DNA from: Candidatus Methanophagales archaeon
GTDB taxonomy: Archaea > Halobacteriota > Syntropharchaeia > Alkanophagales > Methanospirareceae
Length of the DNA stretch: 5,155 nt
NCBI GenBank assembly: GCA_023131215.1
Contig: JAGLZV010000065.1
Location: 1 to 5,155 of the forward strand
Direction of reading: 5' to 3'
Made by a program: the position numbers and the translations under genes. Positions 1 to 4,243 of this stretch are shown piece after piece (the stretch's first letter is position 1; the number at the start of each line of letters is the position of its first letter). Under the pieces are notes generated by a model, which saw only the letters and a program-made list of their open reading frames with translations, searched no databases and was not told the DNA's origin.

Positions 1-117
1 CTTCCCTATGAACTGCTGGAGAGCATGAGCAAGCGAATAACAAATGAAGTTAAAGGCGTGACCTGGGTAACCTATGCGATTTCTTCTAAGCCGCCGGCAA
101 CGATAGAGCCATGTTAA
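1..117 (+). CDS. guaA: GMP synthase, ATP-pyrophosphatase subunit, C-terminal end (partial)
   Basis: The window opens inside this gene; only the last 38 codons and the TAA stop are present. The ending resembles the conserved C-terminus of GMP synthase, whose usual form is roughly NEVxGVxRVVYDISSKPPATIEWE. The enzyme makes GMP from XMP using ATP and ammonia; the C-terminal tail lies in the dimerisation/XMP-binding part. In archaea it is usually a separate subunit (GuaAb) from the glutaminase. Seen here: NEVKGV, then ISSKPPATIE, which is close to diagnostic. Odd points: the usual R before VxY is W, the usual D after Y is A (YAISSKPP), and the final residues are PC instead of the near-universal WE. 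Whether the subunit is split or fused cannot be seen from this fragment. It converges on moaE. Confidence 0.85.
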   Translation, partial: LPYELLESMSKRITNEVKGVTWVTYAISSKPPATIEPC

Positions 118-118
118 G

Positions 119-133
119 GCTTTTCTTTTTTTG
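119..133 (+). terminator. T-tract terminator after GMP synthase gene
   Basis: A pyrimidine run (TTTTCTTTTTTTG) starts four bases after the GMP synthase stop codon. Archaeal RNA polymerase commonly terminates at such T tracts without a strong hairpin. A second T-rich run at 191-204 could act as a back-up. No clear stem precedes either tract. Confidence 0.5.
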
Positions 134-162
134 TATATAAAGTATAACCTCTTTCTATTCGA

Positions 163-191
163 GACACTGATTTACACGGATTTACACGGAT
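163..191 (+). repeat. Degenerate tandem repeat element, left arm
   Basis: The 10-bp unit TTTACACGGA occurs twice in direct tandem (171-190), preceded by GACACTGA and followed by a T-rich run. An inverted, diverged copy lies at about 249-277 (read on the - strand: GACACAGATTAACGCAGATT and onward). The two arms match at about three quarters of 29 positions by eye. From memory, short GATTxACxCxGATT tandem elements are scattered between genes in many archaeal and bacterial environmental genomes. Function unknown. Confidence 0.6.
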
Positions 192-245
192 TTTTTCTTT
201 TTTTGTTGGGCTGGCTGGGCTATTTTTAACGGCATTGATCTTCTC

Positions 246-277
246 ATCCATGTTAATCTGCGTTAATCTGTGTCAAT
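246..277 (-). repeat. Degenerate tandem repeat element, right arm, overlapping the moaE stop
   Basis: On the - strand this reads as two near-copies of a roughly 10-bp GATTAACxCA/G unit framed by GACACA and GGATGAG. It is the inverted, diverged partner of the element at 163-191. It covers the last six sense codons and the stop codon of moaE, so the protein end is encoded by repeat sequence. Confidence 0.6.
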
Positions 278-678
278 AATTTATTTTCTTGTGTAATCTC
301 GTGGTTTCTACGCTCCCTCATGTTTATAGCTTCACTTATCCTCAACACGTCTATCAAATATTCACAAGCCCGGAAAGCCTCCTTTCTATGCTTTGCCCCC
401 ACCAAAATAGCAACGATATTATCGCCTACTTCCAACGAGCCCTTCCGATGTACGATTTCCACCGATTCAACATCAAACTTTTCTAAGGCTTTTCGTTTTA
501 AGCGTTCAAGCTCTTTCTCTGCCTTCGTTTTGTCTTTAATTTCTATTTCTATACCTTTTAGACCTTCGTCCTCTCTCACTATACCGAGAAAAGTCACAAT
601 GGCGCCTATCTCTGGTTTTTTCATTTTCCTCAGGAGCTCATCAAGGGAAAAATCTTGCTCTGTGATCATTTCGTTCAT
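253..678 (-). CDS. moaE: Molybdopterin synthase catalytic (large) subunit MoaE, atypical C-terminus
   Basis: MoaE pairs with the sulphur carrier MoaD in the cytoplasm and converts cyclic pyranopterin monophosphate to molybdopterin, for molybdenum or tungsten enzymes. Visible family marks in the 141-aa product: GAIVTFLGIVR (25-35, with the conserved Arg35), IVHRKGSLEVGD (75-86) and a KHRKEAF segment (96-102) matching the family's HR pair. Length is close to E. coli MoaE (150 aa). The start is placed at ATG 678 because a TATA-like box at 701-710 would put transcription start near this codon, implying leaderless translation; GTG 687 and ATG 669 are in-frame alternatives. No ribosome binding site is visible. 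Odd: the family's LKTxxPxWKKE segment, with the two catalytic lysines (K119 and K126 in E. coli), is replaced by LRISEAINMRER (112-123), and the last six residues come from an intergenic repeat. No moaD or other cofactor gene is visible nearby. Family call is firm; activity is uncertain. Confidence 0.85.
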   Translation of the reverse strand: MNEMITEQDFSLDELLRKMKKPEIGAIVTFLGIVREDEGLKGIEIEIKDKTKAEKELERLKRKALEKFDVESVEIVHRKGSLEVGDNIVAILVGAKHRKEAFRACEYLIDVLRISEAINMRERRNHEITQENKLLTQINAD

Positions 679-690
679 AAAGTGCACTTT

Positions 691-710
691 ATTTTAAAAA
701 ATATTTTAAA
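691..710 (-). promoter_or_regulatory. TATA-type promoter of moaE
   Basis: Read on the - strand, TTTAAAATAT (710-701) followed by TTTTTAAAATAAAG forms an A/T-rich archaeal TATA region. Its centre is about 27 bases upstream of ATG 678, the usual TATA-to-start distance, so the mRNA probably starts at or next to the start codon. Inferred from spacing and composition only. Confidence 0.5.
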
Positions 711-924
711 GCTAACAATATCTTGGATGATAAAGATGTTACTGTTGGCGGCCCCGCCAGAGAAGGGATTTCTTCGACAGGAAAGAAGAAATTTGGCTTC
801 ATCGTTTATGTGGGGTATTAGGTTAAAATTAATAATAGACCTCATCCATTGAACATTCGATTCCATTCCATCAAAACATATTTAACTTGATTTGGTATTT
901 AATATTTAAAGATAATAACGAAAT
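711..924. other. Intergenic region between divergent moaE and the Roco locus
   Basis: No convincing gene. A 41-codon reading frame (727-852, +) starts MIKMLLLAAPPEKGF; it has no ribosome binding site and no recognisable family, so I do not call it. One hairpin is visible: ATTTCTTC (768-775) pairs perfectly with GAAGAAAT (785-792) across a 9-base loop. The right end (876-911) is A/T-rich and holds two TATA-like stretches. Confidence 0.5.
876..911 (+). promoter_or_regulatory. Candidate TATA region upstream of the truncated Roco copy
   Basis: Two TATA-like stretches, ACATATTTAAC (876-886) and TTTAATATTTAAAG (898-911), precede the GGAGG site at 926-930. The first would give a short leader carrying that site; the second would start transcription at about the ATG. 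Neither can be preferred from sequence alone. Confidence 0.35.
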
Positions 925-930
925 AGGAGG
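925..930 (+). promoter_or_regulatory. Ribosome binding site AGGAGG of the truncated copy
   Basis: AGGAGG lies six bases before ATG 937, a near-ideal Shine-Dalgarno match and spacing. An in-frame ATG at 931 directly abuts the site and is therefore unlikely. The same layout, with a weaker site, is repeated before the intact Roco gene, which helps fix both starts. Confidence 0.7.
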
Positions 931-936
931 ATGCTC

Positions 937-1110
937 ATGAAAACGGCCGAGGTCTTGCAACTTATCGAGGAAGCGGCAAGAAAAAAGCAGGTTAACCTAT
1001 CCTATAATCAACTGACGTCCTTTTCGGCGGAGATAGTGGAGCTCACGAATCTTACCGAGCTTTACCCATACGGAAATAAACAGACAGAGAGTGCAGCTTG
1101 GGAGGGATAG
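937..1110 (+). pseudogene. Truncated, decayed copy of the Roco protein N-terminus
   Basis: A 57-codon frame ends at TAG 1108-1110. Its start (KTAEVLQLIEEAARKK) parallels the Roco start (EKRKVLELIEEAAEDY): a 30-base stretch covering VLxLIEEAA matches at about 28 positions. It then jumps to one leucine-rich repeat (NLSYNQLTS, VELTNLTELY), missing the first repeat of the intact gene. The next repeat is degraded: the pattern expects LYLYGNxLTE, and the sequence gives LYPYGNKQTE, explained by two single-base changes in leucine codons. The frame then ends without Roc or COR sequence. The strong ribosome binding site means a short peptide could still be made. Best read as a remnant of a tandem duplicate trimmed by deletion; a functional mini leucine-rich-repeat peptide is less likely. 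Confidence 0.65.
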
Positions 1111-1140
1111 AACAGTGATAAAGAATCGAAAAAATAGAAA

Positions 1141-1151
1141 AGCTTAAATAT
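1141..1151 (+). promoter_or_regulatory. Candidate TATA box of the Roco gene
   Basis: AGCTTAAATAT follows an A-rich, purine-rich stretch (1120-1140) that could serve as a BRE-like element. Transcription would begin near 1170-1176, leaving a leader of about 40 bases with a T7 run (1181-1187) and the ribosome binding site. This suggests the Roco gene has its own promoter rather than depending on the truncated copy. Confidence 0.45.
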
Positions 1152-1204
1152 GGCTGAGACTATCGAAAGATATGGGAGAGTTTTTTTCATGGCTATTATT
1201 TAAT

Positions 1205-1210
1205 AGGGGA
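1205..1210 (+). promoter_or_regulatory. Ribosome binding site of the Roco gene (decides the start)
   Basis: AGGGGA ends five bases before ATG 1216 and overlaps the first base of another in-frame ATG at 1210. Because the site directly abuts ATG 1210, initiation there is unlikely. The truncated copy shows the same ATG-codon-ATG pattern behind AGGAGG, supporting the downstream ATG in both. Confidence 0.6.
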
Positions 1211-1215
1211 TGCAC

Positions 1216-3684
1216 ATGGAAAAGCGCAAGGTCTTGGAACTTATCGAGGAAGCGGCAGAAGATTATAAGTGGTATCCTGAGCAGGATCATGAGCTGGACC
1301 TATCCAAAAAACAACTGACACGGACATCCTTTTTACCAGAGATTGGGCGGTACAATATTTTTACCTCGCTTGACCTATCCTATAATCAACTGACATCCTT
1401 GCCGCCTGTGATAGGGGAACTCACGAATCTTACCTCGCTTGACCTATCCCATAATCAACTGACATCCTTGCCGCCTGTGATAGGGGAACTCACGAATCTT
1501 ACCTCGCTTGACCTATCCCATAATCAACTGACATCCGTACCACTGGAGATAGGGAAGCTAACGAATCTTACTGCGCTTTACCTATCTGGAAATCAACTGA
1601 CATTCTTGCCACCTGAGATAGCAAAGCTCACGAATCTTACCAGGCTTTACCTATCCGATAATCGACTGATGTCATTGCCGGCGGAGATAGTAAAGCTCAC
1701 GAATCTTACCATGCTTTACCTAACCCATAATCAACTGAGGACATTACCGGCGGAGATAGGGAAGCTCACGAATCTTACCCCTTACCTATCTGGAAACCCC
1801 CTGAAATCGCCACCGCCAGAAATTGCCACGCAGGGGATTGAAGCGATAAGAACATATTTCAAATCATTGGAAGGCGAAAAAATAAAATTTTACGAAGTAA
1901 AAGTGCTGTTGTTAGGCGATGGCGGAGCAGGAAAGACCTCATTGGTAAAACGAATAAAACAAGATGATTTTGATAAAAATGAACCAGCAACAGACGGGAT
2001 TAAAATCGACGATTGGGAAGTCAAAGAAAATAAAATCAAAGTTCATTTTTGGGATTTCGGGGGTCAGGAAATTATGCACGCTACACACAAGTTCTTTTTA
2101 TCCATACGCAGTCTTTACATTTTGGTTTTAGATGGGAGGGAAGAACAAAATTCAGAATATTGGCTCAAACATATAAAAACTTTCGGTGGTGATTCGCCGG
2201 TTCTAGTGGTCATCAACAAAATAGATCAAACTTTCGACTTCGATGTGGATCGAAGAAGGTTACAGGATAAATACAAAAACATAAAGGGTTTTTATCGTGT
2301 TTCCTGTGCAAAAGGTGATGGAATTAATGTTTTTTCTGAAGCTTTGAGCCACGCATTGGCTAACATGAAACACTTCCCAATCACATGGGCAAGAAGCTGG
2401 TTCAATGTAAAGAAGCAATTAGAGGATATGGTAGATGATTACATCACATATGATAAATATAAAGAAATGTGCGAGAAAGAGGGGTTAACAGAAAAATATC
2501 AGGACATTCTTATTAAGTCCCTGCACTATCTGGGTGTGATATTATATTTCAAAGATGTCCCGTTGTTGGGTACTTATGTGTTAGAACCAAAATGGGTAAC
2601 CAACGCTGTGTATAAGATCATCACTTCAAAACAAGTAGCAGAATCCCATGGGGTTTTAAGACTTGATTCATTGGATGAAATATTGAAGAAGAAAAAAGTT
2701 GACGATTATTATTATCCATTGGATAAATATATGTTCATCATTAATTTAATGAAGAAATTTGAATTGTGTTATGAGATTGATGAAGATACAGTACTGTTAC
2801 CAAACAGTTTAGAAGATAAACCACCCGAATTTGATTTTGACGATGCTACATCCCTGAAATTTGTTATTGGGTATGATTTCTTGCTAAAATCGGTTATGCC
2901 GCGATTTATAGTTAAGAGGCACGAGGAGATAAAGAATAAATTGCAATGGAAAACTGGAGTGGTGCTGGAGAATAAAGATTTTCATTCTACCGCGCTTATA
3001 AAAGCTGATAAAGAAGATAAGAAAATTAACATCTATGTGAATGGAGAACAAAAAAGAGATTATCTTTCCACTATACGTAAAGAATTCAGGGATATTAGTG
3101 GTAGGTTAGCCAAAGAATTAGTTCCGTTACCTGATAATGATAAAATTACTATTGAGTATGAGGAGTTGATTGGTTATGAATTAGCGGGAAAAGATGAATA
3201 TTATATAGGGAAATTACGAAAAGGCTATAGTGTAAAAAAATTACTGAACGGAATAGAAAATGAGGAAGAACGTAAAGGAATAAATAATGTAAATAGAACA
3301 AATATATATGCGGGGGAGTTAATCATGGGTGATAAGATGAGAGATAAGTATACTGCGGGGCAAGCAGGGGCAATAGGTCCTGGCGCTCATGCACACGACA
3401 TGACCTTTAATCAAATATGGAACGAAGCTAAAGAGGGGATTGACCTATCGATACTTACCAGGGAACTCGCGGAACTTCGTTCAAAGTTAAAGGATGAAGC
3501 GACAGAACCGGAGCATGACACCTCTATTGGTGCCATCGCTTCCGCCGAAAGTTCCGCGAAAGAGGGCAATGGACCAAAGGCGCTTGAATATCTATCAAAG
3601 GCAGGGAAGTGGGCTTTTGACAAAGCCACTAAAATTGGTGTTCCGGTAGCTACTAAAGCATTAATGGTTGCATTGGGATTATGA
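1216..3684 (+). CDS. Roco protein: leucine-rich repeats, Roc GTPase, COR, plus a C-terminal AHAHDMTFNQIW module
   Basis: An 822-aa protein. Residues 27-205 form about eight leucine-rich repeats of 23 residues (LxLSxNQLTSLPxEIxxLTNLT), a likely protein-binding surface; the last repeat lacks one residue. Residues about 226-385 are a Ras-like Roc GTPase with the P-loop GDGGAGKT (234-241), switch II DFGGQE (280-285), NKID (334-337) and SCAK (363-366), so GTP binding is expected. Residues about 395-690 fit COR, the dimerisation partner of Roc, including the LHYLGVILYF and LEPKWVTNAVY segments. There is no kinase, unlike LRRK2, as in bacterial Roco proteins. Residues about 696-822 are a separate module opening GDKxxDKYTAGQAGA, with AHAHDMTFNQIW (724-735), EATEPEHD and a final KIGVPVATKALMVALGL; I recall similar tails on bacterial signalling proteins but cannot name the family securely. 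No signal peptide. Domain calls are firm; a role in signalling or conflict is inference. The Roc-COR part is visibly more A/T-rich than the two ends. Confidence 0.93.
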   Translation: MEKRKVLELIEEAAEDYKWYPEQDHELDLSKKQLTRTSFLPEIGRYNIFTSLDLSYNQLTSLPPVIGELTNLTSLDLSHNQLTSLPPVIGELTNLTSLDLSHNQLTSVPLEIGKLTNLTALYLSGNQLTFLPPEIAKLTNLTRLYLSDNRLMSLPAEIVKLTNLTMLYLTHNQLRTLPAEIGKLTNLTPYLSGNPLKSPPPEIATQGIEAIRTYFKSLEGEKIKFYEVKVLLLGDGGAGKTSLVKRIKQDDFDKNEPATDGIKIDDWEVKENKIKVHFWDFGGQEIMHATHKFFLSIRSLYILVLDGREEQNSEYWLKHIKTFGGDSPVLVVINKIDQTFDFDVDRRRLQDKYKNIKGFYRVSCAKGDGINVFSEALSHALANMKHFPITWARSWFNVKKQLEDMVDDYITYDKYKEMCEKEGLTEKYQDILIKSLHYLGVILYFKDVPLLGTYVLEPKWVTNAVYKIITSKQVAESHGVLRLDSLDEILKKKKVDDYYYPLDKYMFIINLMKKFELCYEIDEDTVLLPNSLEDKPPEFDFDDATSLKFVIGYDFLLKSVMPRFIVKRHEEIKNKLQWKTGVVLENKDFHSTALIKADKEDKKINIYVNGEQKRDYLSTIRKEFRDISGRLAKELVPLPDNDKITIEYEELIGYELAGKDEYYIGKLRKGYSVKKLLNGIENEEERKGINNVNRTNIYAGELIMGDKMRDKYTAGQAGAIGPGAHAHDMTFNQIWNEAKEGIDLSILTRELAELRSKLKDEATEPEHDTSIGAIASAESSAKEGNGPKALEYLSKAGKWAFDKATKIGVPVATKALMVALGL
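1363..1500 (+). repeat. Two nearly identical 69-bp tandem repeats in the leucine-rich repeat region
   Basis: Copies at 1363-1431 and 1432-1500 differ at a single base (T versus C at the first base of the Tyr/His codon in LDLSY/HNQ). The next unit (1501-1569) shares its first 36 bases and then diverges; later units (to about 1800) are more diverged but keep the core CTCACGAATCTTAC almost everywhere. Each unit encodes one 23-residue repeat, so unequal exchange changes repeat number without breaking the frame. Confidence 0.9.
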
Positions 3685-3861
3685 GTGATTCTAGGGAAAT
3701 GACGAAATCCTTGAAACAATAGATATTCTTGCAGTTCACGAAGAACGCAGAGGGACACGTCCGATGCGGGAAGAATATTTAAGCGGTAGTAATTGCTCAA
3801 TCTCCTGTGGGCTGAAATCCTAAATACTAATCCAAAAAATCACATACGCTTTTGAGAAAGA
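3685..3861. other. Intergenic region after the Roco gene, with a possible gene remnant
   Basis: No complete gene. A reading frame open from 3695 to TAA 3821-3823 (+) encodes a protein-like stretch (NDEILETIDILAVHEE, then MREEYLSGS) but begins just after a TAG and has no usable start. ETIDILA followed by an acidic stretch is loosely reminiscent of the C-terminal part of some Phd-type antitoxins; this is weak. A 13-codon frame at 3681-3722 overlapping the Roco stop has no ribosome binding site. The repeat-like stretch at 3735-3758 lies inside this interval. Confidence 0.4.
3735..3758 (+). repeat. TTCACGAAGAACGCAGAGG-type dispersed repeat
   Basis: The string TTCACGAAGAACGCAGAGGG and its continuation resemble the CACGAAGAACGCAGAG-like elements I recall as common between genes in environmental archaeal and bacterial genomes. 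Only one copy is in this window, so its repeat nature rests on memory. It interrupts the possible gene remnant at 3695-3823. Confidence 0.35.
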
Positions 3862-3931
3862 TTTGTTTTGAATTTTGAAATTATGATTTGGAATTTGTTT
3901 GTTATTTGGTGCTTGGGATTTGGGATTTTTT
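3862..3931 (+). repeat. Low-complexity ATTTGG-rich intergenic element
   Basis: About 70 bases composed almost only of T, G and A, built from variants of GAATTTG / ATTTGG / GGGATTTGG and ending in a T6 run (3926-3931). From memory, such GATTTGGAATTTG strings occur as dispersed intergenic repeats in several uncultivated lineages. The terminal T run could also end transcripts coming from the Roco gene. Confidence 0.5.
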
Positions 3932-3987
3932 ATTGTAAATAAATACAACTTAAGATCAGTAGTTCCGAACGTCCCCACTTCCGAAAG

Positions 3988-4028
3988 TTATTTATAAAGC
4001 TCATTTCTCCTGCAAAAAGGGGAGAGAG
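3988..4028 (+). promoter_or_regulatory. Promoter and ribosome binding site of the transposase
   Basis: TTATTTATAAAG (3988-3999) is a good archaeal TATA box, preceded by CCGAA. It would start transcription around 4019-4022, giving a very short leader that contains GGGGAGAGAG (4019-4028), a purine-rich ribosome binding site six bases before ATG 4034. If transcription starts further upstream, TTTCTCC (4004-4010) could pair with GGAGAGA (4021-4027) and hide the site. Confidence 0.6.
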
Positions 4029-4033
4029 AAAAA

Positions 4034-4243
4034 ATGTACCACTTTTCGCCGATATTGGCCGATGTGGAGGAGAGCGACCTTTTTACGATGCCTTCCAATG
4101 TATTTAGTAACGAGCATATAGTACAGTTATCGCAAGTAGAGGACTACCAGAGGAACCAGTGGAAAGATGTATGGACTGAGGAAAGCAGCGCTAATTTTTT
4201 TCGATGCTTTCCGAACTGCTGTGCAGTAACGGCGGTATTATAA
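4034..4243 (+). CDS. Transposase N-terminal fragment (frame 1 of a split gene)
   Basis: This 69-codon frame has the promoter and ribosome binding site expected of the real gene start. About 56 residues (MYHFSPILADVEESD to SSANFF) look like genuine transposase N-terminus. After a T7 run (4195-4201) the frame continues into cysteine-rich, non-family sequence and stops at TAA 4241-4243. Shifting to the -1 frame at the T run joins it directly to the catalytic part, so the last 13 or so codons are probably out of frame. On its own it would carry no catalytic residues. Confidence 0.6.
   Translation: MYHFSPILADVEESDLFTMPSNVFSNEHIVQLSQVEDYQRNQWKDVWTEESSANFFRCFPNCCAVTAVL
4195..4201 (+). other. T7 slippery run at the transposase frame break
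   Basis: AATTTTTTTCG: frame 1 reads AAT TTT TTT CGA, while the catalytic frame reads TTT TTT TCG ATG. A -1 ribosomal slip, RNA polymerase slippage adding one base, or an eighth T would each restore one continuous transposase. A base lost in sequencing or assembly, or true mutation, explains it equally well. Confidence 0.6.

Noticed and set aside
171..190. Direct 10-bp tandem repeat considered as an operator or origin iteron
   Set aside because: Only two copies, downstream of a gene end rather than at a promoter, and no replication gene nearby.
320..697. 125-codon reading frame on the + strand opposite moaE
   Set aside because: It lies antisense to a gene with clear family motifs, and its composition (serine/phenylalanine-rich) is that of a shadow frame; no ribosome binding site.
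727..852. 41-codon + strand frame starting MIKMLLLAAPPEKGF
   Set aside because: The start vaguely recalls B12-binding radical SAM proteins, but there is no ribosome binding site, no continuation and no recognisable domain.
1150..1203. 17-codon frame MAETIERYGRVFFMAII in the Roco leader
   Set aside because: It would start upstream of or near the predicted transcription start and lacks a ribosome binding site; chance is the simplest explanation.
1294..1830. Regular repeats of 69 bp considered as a CRISPR or other non-coding array
   Set aside because: There are no spacers: the whole unit repeats in frame and encodes leucine-rich repeats.
3681..3722. 13-codon frame overlapping the Roco stop as ATGA
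   Set aside because: The ATGA overlap resembles translational coupling, but the frame is too short, lacks a ribosome binding site and shows no conserved pattern.
3411..3800. 129-codon reading frame on the - strand across the end of the Roco gene
   Set aside because: Antisense to the conserved C-terminal module of the Roco protein; no motifs and no promoter.
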